Source of the DNA: RGIG3009 sp045596745
GTDB taxonomy: Bacteria; Bacillota; Clostridia; Oscillospirales; Acutalibacteraceae
NCBI GenBank assembly: GCA_045596745.1
Contig: JAZODA010000016.1
Location: forward strand, 1 to 64,000
Direction: 5' to 3'
DNA: 64,000 nucleotides
A model generated the notes under the pieces. It saw only the letters and a program-made list of their open reading frames with translations, made no database searches and was not told where the DNA came from. Both the position numbers and the translations under genes were made by a program. Each line of letters starts with the position of its first letter. The stretch's first letter is position 1. Positions 33,692-41,973 of this stretch are shown here, piece by piece.

Positions 33692-34692
33692 TCCTGAATA
33701 ACCTCCCGAATGCGACACACCCCACGCATCACGTTGGCAAACTGGTCCGGCGTCAGCGACTGCGCGCCGTCACAGAGTGCTTTGGCAGGGTTGTTGTGCA
33801 CTTCAATCATCAAGCCGTCCGCTCCGGCAGCAGCCGCCGCCAGTGCCATCGGCTTGACCAGACGGCTGATGCCGCTGGCGTGGCTCGGGTCCACCACGAC
33901 GGGCAGGTGCGACAGTTCTTTAAGCATCGGCACCGCCGCCAAATCCAGCGTGTTGCGGGTATACGTTTCAAACGTGCGCACGCCGCGCTCGCACAGAATA
34001 ATCTGCTCGTTGCCGCCTGCCATAATGTACTCGGCGCTCATCAGCAACTCTTTCATAGTGTTTGCAAGACCGCGCTTGAGCAGAATCGGTTTTTTGGTGC
34101 GACCAAGTTCTTTGAGCAGCTCGAAGTTCTGCATATTCCGCGCGCCAACCTGAATCAGGTCAACGTCCTCGAACAGTTCCAGGTGATTGGCGTTCATAAT
34201 TTCGGTCACAATCGGCATACCGGTGACCTTTTTCGCCTCACGAAGCAATTCCAAGCCGTCCGCCTGCAGACCCTGGAAGTCGTACGGTGACGTACGGGGT
34301 TTAAACGCACCTCCGCGCAGGAGAGTAGCGCCCGCCGCCTTGACCTTTTCGGCAACCTCCAGAATCTGCTCGCGCGATTCCACCGAGCAGGGGCCTGCGA
34401 TTACCGCGAAATGGCCGTCGCCAATCTTCACGCCGCCGATATCCACCACCGTGTTGTCGGGATGGAATTTACGGTTCGCGTTCTTAAACGGCTCGGAAAT
34501 GCGCATCACGCTTTCCACGATTTCCAGATTCTGCAGCAATTCCATATCCACATTGGTAGTATCGCCAACCAGACCCAGTACGGTGTTATACTCACCCTTG
34601 GAAATATGCACACTGACCCGCTGCGTTTCCAGCCACGCAATCAGGTTTTCAATCTGGTTTTCGGTTACTCCCGGCTTGATAACTGCAATCAT
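33688..34692 (-). CDS. aroF: DAHP synthase, type I-beta with N-terminal regulatory domain
   Basis: This 334-residue enzyme commits PEP and erythrose-4-phosphate to the aromatic pathway. Residues 1-70 form a ferredoxin-like regulatory domain (MIAVIKPGVTENQIENLIAW), known in the Thermotoga-type enzymes to sense Tyr/Phe. The barrel follows, with VIAGPCSVES, LLRGGAFKPRTSPYDFQG, LKRGLANT and PVVVDPSHASG. The ATG at 34692 follows GGAGGA, directly behind the U-run of the attenuator terminator. Confidence 0.97.
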   Translation of the reverse strand: MIAVIKPGVTENQIENLIAWLETQRVSVHISKGEYNTVLGLVGDTTNVDMELLQNLEIVESVMRISEPFKNANRKFHPDNTVVDIGGVKIGDGHFAVIAGPCSVESREQILEVAEKVKAAGATLLRGGAFKPRTSPYDFQGLQADGLELLREAKKVTGMPIVTEIMNANHLELFEDVDLIQVGARNMQNFELLKELGRTKKPILLKRGLANTMKELLMSAEYIMAGGNEQIILCERGVRTFETYTRNTLDLAAVPMLKELSHLPVVVDPSHASGISRLVKPMALAAAAAGADGLMIEVHNNPAKALCDGAQSLTPDQFANVMRGVCRIREVIQE

Positions 34693-34705
34693 GCTATATT
34701 CCTCC

Positions 34706-34742
34706 AAAAAAATCAAAAGGCCCGCAGCTTTTACTGCGGGCC
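34706..34742 (-). terminator. Attenuator terminator of the aromatic operon
   Basis: The transcript folds GGCCCGCAG-TAAAAG-CTGCGGGCC (34742 to 34719), a 9-bp GC-rich stem, followed by TTTTGATTTTTTT. It ends just before the aroF ribosome-binding site, so it must be bypassed for the operon to be expressed. A competing antiterminator is available from 34785-34798 within the leader-peptide gene. Confidence 0.93.
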
Positions 34743-34781
34743 TGCATAAACAGGTTTTCGAAAGGTGTTTACCTTGGAAAA

Positions 34782-34868
34782 TTACCGGCAGCAAAAAGCG
34801 CTCTTACTTTTGTTGATAAAGTAAAAGTTAAAAAACGCATATTCAGCTGCAAACGAAAACTTTTCCAT
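34782..34868 (-). CDS. Phe/Tyr-rich leader peptide of the aromatic operon attenuator
   Basis: This 28-codon gene starts at an ATG (34868) with AGGTG 6 nt upstream and ends at TAA. It contains seven Phe and two Tyr codons, with the core YAFFNFYF at codons 10-17. Its last codons carry CTTTTTGCTGCCGG (34798 to 34785), which can pair with the loop and 5' arm of the downstream terminator (5 + 4 + 2 bp). A ribosome stalled at the Phe/Tyr run would leave this segment free to form an antiterminator; a ribosome at the stop codon would cover it and permit termination. This is the classical logic of E. coli pheA attenuation. Confidence 0.9.
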   Translation of the reverse strand: MEKFSFAAEYAFFNFYFINKSKSAFCCR

Positions 34869-34898
34869 AACGTACACCTATCTTTACGGATTGTCACC

Positions 34899-34927
34899 AC
34901 TATAGCACATTAAAGCGCTGTTGTCAA
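34899..34927 (-). promoter_or_regulatory. Promoter of the aromatic amino acid operon
   Basis: Minus-strand TTGACA (34922-34927), 17 bp, TATAGT (34899-34904). The leader peptide starts about 30 bp after the -10. The -35 begins 8 bp past the stop of the upstream CinA-fusion gene with no terminator between, so read-through into the leader is possible. Confidence 0.9.
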
Positions 34928-34934
34928 CACCATT

Positions 34935-37900
34935 TTACCAAATCGGCGTGACCACCTGATGCGCGGTATCGTCGGTAACAGAGAAATAATGGCGCAGAAT
35001 CTGGACATAATTCCAGCCCTCTTCGTTGGCATAGCCAACAGCACCCATCTGGCTGAGACCCACGCCATGACCCCACCCCTGCGTGGTGATGGTCACCGTA
35101 TCGGTCGCAGCATCGTAGCTGACGCGGAACGCATGCGAACGCAAGCCCAGCGCCTGGCGGATGTTGTGACCGGTCAGCGGCTTTTTGTTGCCGCGCGCGT
35201 CCACATAGTAGAAGTTGGTGTGGAACACGTAGTTCCATGCGTCACCCGAACCCGAAGTGCCGTCGCCGTCGTACGACAGTACGCGAAGCGGCGACTCGCC
35301 CTCGACCGTCTTGAACTGATCCTCGGGCATCGCGTAATTCTTGTACTTATCCAGTACGTTCTTCTGCGTCCACTCGCGAATCTCTTCGTAGAGCTCTTCG
35401 CGGGTAAAGGTCTCGGAAACCTCGAACTTACCCATACCGCCGTACTTGGCGTAGCTGGCAGCGTTGTCGTACTTGCTTTCCACACTCTTGGCATACGGCA
35501 GCAGGCTGGTCCAGACCTTGTTGCTGGACGCGGTATAGCCACCGGTGGATGCCGAGTACGAGGTGGAGCAGAACTGCTTCTCGATTGCCAACTTGGACAA
35601 ATCCAGCAGCTTGACACCAAGCACGTCGCCGACCGCATCGTAGATTTTCTTATCGGTCGCGGAGTTCTTGATATCCAGCGCCTTGAGCGAGCAGTTGTAC
35701 GGCTTCTGGTAGGTCACGTTGTACCACAGAATGTATGTATACGACGCCACCGCTTGCGCTTTTTGCGCCTCGGTGGAAGCCACCATCGTTGCCGCCGAGC
35801 CGAGCTCGGATTTCACAACCTGCGCAACCAGACGATGCAGCTCCTCTTTGGTGGAGGGCGCTACCAGACCGTCTTTATCCTTCAGGTCATCGGTGGTGTT
35901 CGTGCTGTTTTTCAGCACGAAATACTTCATAACATCGTATTCGGAAATCTTGCTCTGCACCGTTCCGTCGGTCGGCGGCGGAGTCGGTTCTTCTTCCTTA
36001 TCCACCGTAGACGTCGGACGCGTCACCGTCGGACGCGACGTCGTGCTGACCACCGTAGAAGTGGTAGACTCACCCAGCAGCGAATCTCCTTCCACATTCA
36101 GCGTGGTGGTGGTCGTCTTGCGGGTGGTGGTCGTGGTTTTCTTGGTGGTAGTCGTGGTGGTCGACGCCGGCGTAGTCACCGTCGTGGTAGTCGTGTCCGT
36201 CGTCGTGTTTTCGGGATCCTGCCACTCTTCGGGGAGCAGCACCGTCTTGTTGACGCGTGCCTTGGAAAGATCGTTTTCCAACTCTTCACCGGTGCGCACA
36301 CGGCGTGCCACAACCACGATACGTGCATCGTCAAAACGATACTCGATCGGCGCAGTCAGCATCAACAAATCGTCGCCTTCCTGCACATCCACGGGAGTGT
36401 CAAACAGCGAGCGCTGACGAACCTGTGCCACATACTCCAAGAACGCTTCTTCGGTGGCGAAATCCTCCACCGTGTAGTCGAACACATCCTCGCCCTCGAC
36501 TTCTTCATCGCGAACCAGCATTACCGCAAACACCTTGTAGCTGTTTTCACGGTACAGCGTGCTGAACTCCACTGTGGAATGCTCTTTCAGATACGGCAAC
36601 TCGGTAAAGTTTTCCAGTTCCGAGAACATCTGACCGTTCTGCGGATTGTTGCCGTAGATGACAAGCGAACGGTTTGCCTTGTTCGCCTTGATAACGGTGT
36701 CCGCACCCACATGGAGCGTGCCGTACACCGACGTCTTCTCATAGAAGTTTCGTCCGTTATAGTAACCTGCCGAGGGGTTTTTCACCACCGGGTAGCTGAT
36801 GTCGGTATCCTCAACCGTCAGCCAGCCGCGCACATCGTCGTTGATGCTGTACAAGCCGGTAAACTGCGAGAGCATCCCGTCGGGATACTTCACCGAACCG
36901 GGTTCAATTTCGGACAAGCCGTGCCAATCCAGACCCAGATTGTAAATTTCGTTAAGATCTTCCGTTTCCTGGCGGTTCTGATACGGACGGAACAAGAGTG
37001 CATACGCACCCACGATAAGCGCCACTACCACAACCAGAAACACCGACAGCCAAATCCAGTGCTTGCCGTGCATCGGCAACGGCGCACGGCGCGGCTCTGC
37101 AGGCGGACGGGTCATCTTTTCCAGCGACTGACCACCCGCCATCACGCCGGGATAAGCATCCAGATACCGACGGGTCATATCCAGCGCATACAGCGTAGCC
37201 GCATTGCGGATTTGCTCGCGGTCTTTAATCTCGCCACCGGTGAAAATGCGTTTTACCCACACGCGACGCTCATCGGCCAGTGCCACATACACCGTACCAA
37301 CCTCTTTGCCTTCGCTGGGTTCGGGTCCTGCCACGCCGGTAATACCGATACCGATGTCGGCACCGCCCACACGGCGCGCACCTGCCGCCATTGCCGCAGC
37401 GACCTCGGGGCAAACCGTACCCTTCGCCTCCAAAATAGCTTCGGGAACACCCAGAACCTGTCGCTTAATTTCCGGCGAGTACGCCGCAATACCACATTCG
37501 AACACCTGCGACACACCCGGCACATCGGTTAACTTGCCCGACAACAAACCGGCGGTGCAGGATTCCGCTGTGGCAATTTTCTTGTTGCGCTCTTTGAGCT
37601 GTTCCACCACGGTTTTTGCCAAACCGCCGGTGTTGACACCGTACACCGCCGTGCCGAGCCGCTCTTCAATCTCGTCGATAATCGGGCGGCAAAGCTCGTC
37701 CGCTTCCTTTTCGCTAGCGGCTTTGGCGGTGACGCGAAGCTGCACCTCGCCATCCTTGGCATAGGGCGCTACCGTCGGGTTTTCACATTCCATCAAATCG
37801 TGTAGACGCTCGTCGACAGCCGCCTCGGGAATACCGAACACACCGATGGTGTGCGAACGAATGGTTTCGCCCGAAAACCGCTGCAAATACGGCGCTACCG

Positions 37901-38387
37901 CGTCGGTAAACATCGGAACAAGCTCCTTCGGCGGGCCGGGGAGCAAAATTACGGTTTTGCCGTCTTTCTCCACCGCACAACCGGGGGCCGTGCCGTGGTC
38001 GTTTTGGAACACCGTGCAACCCTCGGGAAGCATCGCCTGCTTGCGGTTGTTTTCGGTATATTCCTTGCCCGTGCTGCGGAAATACTCCTGAATGCGGGCG
38101 TCGCTTTCTTCGTGCAGTACCAGCGGAATATCCAACCCCTTGGCGACCGTCTCGCGCGTCAGGTCATCCTCGGTAGGCCCAAGGCCACCGGTTAGAATCA
38201 CCATATCGCAACGGGACAACGCCAACTCCAGCGCGCTCTCCAACCGCTCGCGGTTGTCGCCCACCGTCGACTGATACAAAATATCGATCCCATATACCGC
38301 CATCTCACGGGACAAAAACTGGCTGTTGGAGTTGGTAATATCCCCCAGCAACAATTCCGTACCAACGGTAAGTATTTCTGCGTTCAT
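34935..38387 (-). CDS. cinA: CinA - membrane helix - inactive sortase - SpoIID fusion protein
   Basis: This uninterrupted 1,150-codon gene has four parts. Residues 1-410 are CinA: the MoaB-like domain (MNAEILTVGTELLLGD, TGGLGPTEDD, LLPGPPKE) and the C-terminal nicotinamide-nucleotide amidase domain (ATAESCTAGLLSGKL, GITGVAGP). After a basic stretch, residues 444-466 form one membrane helix. Residues 500-700 are a class B sortase fold, but the catalytic His is Asn (IYGNNPQNG) and the Cys is Pro (LLMLTAP for LSTC), while the Arg (ARIVVVARR) remains. A Thr-rich linker (725-790) leads to a SpoIID domain (850-1150) with its catalytic Glu in VVKSELGS and the GWGHGVGLSQMGA motif. Positive charges before the helix place CinA inside and SpoIID outside the cell. 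SpoIID proteins are peptidoglycan lytic transglycosylases. Confidence 0.92.
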   Translation of the reverse strand: MNAEILTVGTELLLGDITNSNSQFLSREMAVYGIDILYQSTVGDNRERLESALELALSRCDMVILTGGLGPTEDDLTRETVAKGLDIPLVLHEESDARIQEYFRSTGKEYTENNRKQAMLPEGCTVFQNDHGTAPGCAVEKDGKTVILLPGPPKELVPMFTDAVAPYLQRFSGETIRSHTIGVFGIPEAAVDERLHDLMECENPTVAPYAKDGEVQLRVTAKAASEKEADELCRPIIDEIEERLGTAVYGVNTGGLAKTVVEQLKERNKKIATAESCTAGLLSGKLTDVPGVSQVFECGIAAYSPEIKRQVLGVPEAILEAKGTVCPEVAAAMAAGARRVGGADIGIGITGVAGPEPSEGKEVGTVYVALADERRVWVKRIFTGGEIKDREQIRNAATLYALDMTRRYLDAYPGVMAGGQSLEKMTRPPAEPRRAPLPMHGKHWIWLSVFLVVVVALIVGAYALLFRPYQNRQETEDLNEIYNLGLDWHGLSEIEPGSVKYPDGMLSQFTGLYSINDDVRGWLTVEDTDISYPVVKNPSAGYYNGRNFYEKTSVYGTLHVGADTVIKANKANRSLVIYGNNPQNGQMFSELENFTELPYLKEHSTVEFSTLYRENSYKVFAVMLVRDEEVEGEDVFDYTVEDFATEEAFLEYVAQVRQRSLFDTPVDVQEGDDLLMLTAPIEYRFDDARIVVVARRVRTGEELENDLSKARVNKTVLLPEEWQDPENTTTDTTTTTVTTPASTTTTTTKKTTTTTRKTTTTTLNVEGDSLLGESTTSTVVSTTSRPTVTRPTSTVDKEEEPTPPPTDGTVQSKISEYDVMKYFVLKNSTNTTDDLKDKDGLVAPSTKEELHRLVAQVVKSELGSAATMVASTEAQKAQAVASYTYILWYNVTYQKPYNCSLKALDIKNSATDKKIYDAVGDVLGVKLLDLSKLAIEKQFCSTSYSASTGGYTASSNKVWTSLLPYAKSVESKYDNAASYAKYGGMGKFEVSETFTREELYEEIREWTQKNVLDKYKNYAMPEDQFKTVEGESPLRVLSYDGDGTSGSGDAWNYVFHTNFYYVDARGNKKPLTGHNIRQALGLRSHAFRVSYDAATDTVTITTQGWGHGVGLSQMGAVGYANEEGWNYVQILRHYFSVTDDTAHQVVTPIW

Positions 38388-38425
38388 GGATCCTTCGCCA
38401 CCTTTTTTGTGGAATAATGTCGAGC

Positions 38426-39595
38426 TTACATCCGCTCGGTGCGTACACCGGCAATGGCTTCTTCAATTAGCTCATCAACCGGAAGTTTCTGTTCCGCCTG
38501 CTCCAGTTCCTCGACGCGGGGACGCGTACGGGGATGCCGCGGCGTGAACACGGTACAACAGTCCTCATACGGCTGAATCGACGTTTCAAACGTACCGATA
38601 CGCCGTGCGATTGCGATAATCTCTTCTTTATCCATACCGATAACGGGACGGAACACCGGCAGTGTCGCCACCGCGTCGGTACACTGAATCGCACCGATTG
38701 TCTGGCTGGCCACCTGACCGACGCTCTCCCCCGTAATCAGAGCGCCGCAGCCCTTATCCTCCGCAATGCGAGAGGCAATCTTCATCATAAACCGCCGCAT
38801 AATCAGCGTAAACAGCTCTTCGGGGCAATGCTTGCCGATTTCTTCCTGAATACGAGTAAACGGCACGATATACAAGGTAGTATGCCCCGCATACTCGCCA
38901 ACCTGCTGCAGCAAGGTTTTTACTTTCAGTTCCGCGCGTTCGCTGGTGTACGGCGGCGAAGCAAAGTGAACCGCCGCCAGCTCGATACCGCGTTTCGCCA
39001 TCATATACGCCGCTACCGGCGAATCGATACCACCGGAGAGCAGAATCGCCGCCTTGCCGCCGGTGCCGACAGGCATACCGCCTGCACCGGGCAACTGCGG
39101 GCCGTGCACATACGCCGCAAAATCACGGATTTCGACCCACACCGTCACTTCCGGCGTGTGTACGTCCACCGTCAGGTGCGGATACCGCTCCAGCAGATAT
39201 TCGCCCACCTGCGCGCACAACTGCGGCGAGGTCAAGGGGAAGCGCTTGTCGGCGCGTTTCGCCTCTACCTTAAAGGTTTTCGCATCCTCCAGCGCTTCCG
39301 ATAAATACGTTGCCGCTGCCTCGCAGATGGCGGTCAAATCCTTGTCCACCACACGGGCGCGGGAAAACGCCGACAGACCGAACACCTTTGCCACACGTTC
39401 GCTGACTTCGTCCCAGTCCACCGACTCGTCCTGCGGCTCAATATAAATGGTCGACTGCGCCTTGCGGAACGTAAACGCGCCGAGCGGCTTCAGTCTCCAG
39501 CGCAGATTCTTAATCAGCACCTCTTCAAACGTGCTGCGGTTAAGTCCCTTAAGCGCCAGCTCGCCGTTTTTAATCAGGATAACTTCCTTTGCCAT
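38426..39595 (-). CDS. thiI: tRNA 4-thiouridine synthase ThiI
   Basis: This 389-residue enzyme has an N-terminal ferredoxin-like and THUMP RNA-binding region (about 1-165) and the PP-loop ATP pyrophosphatase motif ILLSGGIDSPVAAYMMAKRG. It installs s4U at tRNA position 8 with sulfur from a cysteine desulfurase. It lacks the C-terminal rhodanese domain of the E. coli enzyme, as in Bacillus and many Firmicutes. The cysteine desulfurase encoded two genes upstream is its obvious partner. Confidence 0.97.
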   Translation of the reverse strand: MAKEVILIKNGELALKGLNRSTFEEVLIKNLRWRLKPLGAFTFRKAQSTIYIEPQDESVDWDEVSERVAKVFGLSAFSRARVVDKDLTAICEAAATYLSEALEDAKTFKVEAKRADKRFPLTSPQLCAQVGEYLLERYPHLTVDVHTPEVTVWVEIRDFAAYVHGPQLPGAGGMPVGTGGKAAILLSGGIDSPVAAYMMAKRGIELAAVHFASPPYTSERAELKVKTLLQQVGEYAGHTTLYIVPFTRIQEEIGKHCPEELFTLIMRRFMMKIASRIAEDKGCGALITGESVGQVASQTIGAIQCTDAVATLPVFRPVIGMDKEEIIAIARRIGTFETSIQPYEDCCTVFTPRHPRTRPRVEELEQAEQKLPVDELIEEAIAGVRTERM

Positions 39596-39613
39596 ATTGT
39601 TGCTCCTTTGCCG

Positions 39614-40642
39614 TTAACGATACTCCTTCGGCAGTTCTTTTTCGTTGTTGACATACCACGCTTTCGGCATCAGTACGTCTTCATTGATAACGGTTTTCGA
39701 GGTGTCCACCGTAGCGTCCTCGCCCTCACGCAGACGGCGCGCCACCACAACGGTGCGTCCGTTTTTCAGCGTAGTATCTTTTTTATTGCTGCAGGTGGAC
39801 AGCATCAGCAGCTGATCCTCCGCAGTCACATCCACATCGGCAAAATCGTACAGCGAACGCTTGCGGACGTTTTTGATAAAGCTTAAAAACTGCGTGTCGC
39901 CGGAAAACTCGGTACGGTTATACCCGAACGCCGCCGCACCGGTGGCATCCTCATCAATCACCATCACGGCGAACACCTTGTAGGTTACTTTTCCCTCGTA
40001 CAGCGTATCCAGCGTCAGCGTTTCCAGTGTGCGGGCGCGAGACACGTTCGGATCGACCAGCAGATTGAACTTGGAAAACATCAGTCCGCTTTTGAGGTTG
40101 TGTCCGTAAATCAGCACATTGCGCTCGGCAGCCAGATTTTTCAAATCGTTTTTATAATCGAAAAACAGCGTACCTGCTTTATCTTTATCTCCCATAAAAT
40201 CGATGGTAAGATACTTTTCGTTGTCGGTAGACTGCACAACCGGGTTGTCCACCGTGCCCTCAAACAAATCCTCTTCGCCGGTCGTCTTGAATGTCAGCCA
40301 ACCGCCAATCTCCGGATTGACACGGTACAGTCCTTTAAAATTCTCCTGCAAGCCCTCCGGATACACCACCGGGGTATCTGTCTCCGGCGTCGGCAGCTCG
40401 TCCGATTCACCGGTAATATACAAATCGCGAACCGACTCGGTAACCTCCTGCGTGTGAAGCGGCTGCAGGTACATCTCGTCCATCAGGTAGTAACCGGAGC
40501 AGAGAAATACCGTCAGCGCCGTCAGAAACGCGATCTTACGCATCAGCTCGTTTCGGCTGTCGCCGCGCAGCGGAATCACCGCGCGCAGAACGCGCAGTGC
40601 CCCCTTGCCTATCGTGCGACCCAGTTTGGAAATCTTGCTCAT
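39614..40642 (-). CDS. Class B sortase, catalytically intact
   Basis: This 342-residue protein has a short cytosolic N-terminus, a membrane helix (about 36-56) and an extracellular class B sortase domain. The triad is present: His in LIYGHNLKSG, Cys in LLMLSTCSN, Arg in NGRTVVVARR. Sortases join surface proteins to the cell wall or build pili. It sits between iscS (4-bp overlap) and thiI (18-bp gap), an odd place for such an enzyme, and resembles the degenerate sortase fold in the CinA fusion two genes downstream. No sorting-signal substrate is encoded in this window. Confidence 0.93.
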   Translation of the reverse strand: MSKISKLGRTIGKGALRVLRAVIPLRGDSRNELMRKIAFLTALTVFLCSGYYLMDEMYLQPLHTQEVTESVRDLYITGESDELPTPETDTPVVYPEGLQENFKGLYRVNPEIGGWLTFKTTGEEDLFEGTVDNPVVQSTDNEKYLTIDFMGDKDKAGTLFFDYKNDLKNLAAERNVLIYGHNLKSGLMFSKFNLLVDPNVSRARTLETLTLDTLYEGKVTYKVFAVMVIDEDATGAAAFGYNRTEFSGDTQFLSFIKNVRKRSLYDFADVDVTAEDQLLMLSTCSNKKDTTLKNGRTVVVARRLREGEDATVDTSKTVINEDVLMPKAWYVNNEKELPKEYR

Positions 40643-41772
40643 ACTCGTCTCCTTTGCAGCGTCCCCGCCGCTTCCCGCAACGCCTCTGCCAATGCTTGCA
40701 CCTCATCCACCGTGTTGCTCATACAAAAGCTGATGCGCAGCGACGAATCAATCTCTGCCGCAGGCAGTCCCATCGCCTCAAGCACCGGGCTGTGCTTCCC
40801 CTTGGAGCACGCCGAACCCGAGGATACGTAAATCTCGCGCGCCGCCAAAAAATGCAGCAACGTTTCACTGCGGAAACCCGGCAGCGAAAAATGCACGATA
40901 TACGGCACACCGTCCGTCGGCAGATGCAGCCGCACGCCGTCCAGCGTCTGCAGCTCGTTTATCAGTGTTTCTCGCAGCAAAGCGTAGTGCTGTTGCTGTA
41001 CGTCCACCGCAGGCAGTGCCGCCACCGCCGCACCGAAACCCGCAATCGCAGGCACGGCTTCCGTACCGCTGCGAAGTCCTTTTTCCTGTCCGCCGCCAAT
41101 CGCTCTCGGCTGCACGCGGACGCCTTTGCGAATGTAGAGCGCGCCGCATCCTTTCGGGCCATGCAGCTTATGTCCGCTCATCGTCAGCAAATCCACGCCC
41201 CAGCGCTCAGCCTTAATCATCAGCTTTCCTGCCGCCTGCACACAGTCGGTATGGAACACCGCTTGGGGTGCGACAGCCTTAACCGCCTTGACCGCCGCGG
41301 CGACATCCAGTCGCGCACCGGTTTCGTTGTTGACCGCCATGGCACTGACAAGCGTCGTCTCCGCGCTGCAAGCCGCCGCCAACTGCTGCGGCGTTACCGT
41401 GCCGTCCGCACCGGGCTTTACCCGCGTGACCGTCCAGCCACGGCTTTCCAGTTCGTCAAAGCACGCCGCTACCGATGGATGCTCAATCGCCGTTGTCACC
41501 GCCACGGGCGGACGGCGGCGCAGTGCCTCGGCAGCACCCAAAATCGCCAGGTTGTTCGCTTCGGTGCCGCCGGCAGTGAAAACAATCTGCTCAGAACCGA
41601 CACCGATAAGAGCCGCTACCGCCTCACGGGCGCGCAGCACCTCCTGTTCGGCGCGCACACCCATCGTGTGCAACGAAGACGGGTTGCCGTATGTTTCGGT
41701 CATCACCGCTGTCATTCGCTCAACCGCTTCACGGCACACAGCTGTTGTCGCACTGTTGTCGAAATATATCAT
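40639..41772 (-). CDS. iscS: Cysteine desulfurase
   Basis: This 377-residue PLP enzyme mobilises sulfur from cysteine. It begins MIYFDNSATTAVCREAVERM and carries the PLP lysine in TMSGHKLHGPKG, the VNNETGA and HTDCVQAAGK motifs, and the persulfide cysteine in VSSGSACSKGKHSP. With ThiI encoded in the same operon, it probably supplies sulfur for tRNA thiolation. AAAGGAGGG precedes the ATG. Confidence 0.96.
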   Translation of the reverse strand: MIYFDNSATTAVCREAVERMTAVMTETYGNPSSLHTMGVRAEQEVLRAREAVAALIGVGSEQIVFTAGGTEANNLAILGAAEALRRRPPVAVTTAIEHPSVAACFDELESRGWTVTRVKPGADGTVTPQQLAAACSAETTLVSAMAVNNETGARLDVAAAVKAVKAVAPQAVFHTDCVQAAGKLMIKAERWGVDLLTMSGHKLHGPKGCGALYIRKGVRVQPRAIGGGQEKGLRSGTEAVPAIAGFGAAVAALPAVDVQQQHYALLRETLINELQTLDGVRLHLPTDGVPYIVHFSLPGFRSETLLHFLAAREIYVSSGSACSKGKHSPVLEAMGLPAAEIDSSLRISFCMSNTVDEVQALAEALREAAGTLQRRRV

Positions 41773-41820
41773 ACGCCCGCCCTCCTTTCGGCAAACAACA
41801 CTTCCCTTTTTAACTAATGT

Positions 41821-41849
41821 ATTATACCATATTACGCCCTGAGTTACAA
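41821..41849 (-). promoter_or_regulatory. Promoter of the iscS-sortase-thiI-cinA operon
   Basis: Minus-strand TTGTAA (41844-41849), 17 bp, TATAAT (41821-41826), about 50 bp upstream of iscS. Confidence 0.82.
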
Positions 41850-41851
41850 CT

Positions 41852-41872
41852 ACAACATTTTTACAATGTTGT
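41852..41872. promoter_or_regulatory. Inverted repeat between the divergent iscS and lipoprotein promoters
   Basis: ACAACATT (41852-41859) and AATGTTGT (41865-41872) form perfect 8-bp arms around 5 bp. The repeat lies directly upstream of the iscS -35 and about 25 bp upstream of the divergent promoter, so one regulator could act on both. It does not match a binding site I can name. Confidence 0.5.
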
Positions 41873-41896
41873 TACTGGAAAAGTGTCGAAAATACG

Positions 41897-41925
41897 TTGA
41901 CACGCCTGCTTTTCCGCAGTATGCT
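41897..41925 (+). promoter_or_regulatory. Promoter of the zinc-ribbon lipoprotein gene
   Basis: TTGACA (41897-41902), 17 bp, TATGCT (41920-41925), about 50 bp upstream of the GTG start. Confidence 0.82.
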
Positions 41926-41973
41926 GTAGTCAGAGGGTATTCCCTCGGAATTTGTAAAAAGGTGGGGTTTGTT

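Noticed and set aside
34693..34934. T-box or TRAP control of the aromatic operon
   Set aside because: No T-box consensus (AGGGTGGNACCGCG type) and no GAG/TAG repeat series is present, whereas a full leader-peptide attenuator is.
36060..36210. CRISPR-like or tandem DNA repeats
   Set aside because: The repetition is of Thr codons in the linker of the fusion protein, with no regular spacers.
37080..37160. A separate gene for the sortase-SpoIID half, starting inside the fusion
   Set aside because: Candidate Met codons (in VMAGG and KMTRPP) have no convincing ribosome-binding site and the frame is continuous with CinA, so a single product is favoured, though not proven.
34959..37532. An 857-codon plus-strand frame opposite the CinA-SpoIID fusion
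   Set aside because: The minus-strand frame has recognisable domains with catalytic motifs; the plus-strand frame has none.
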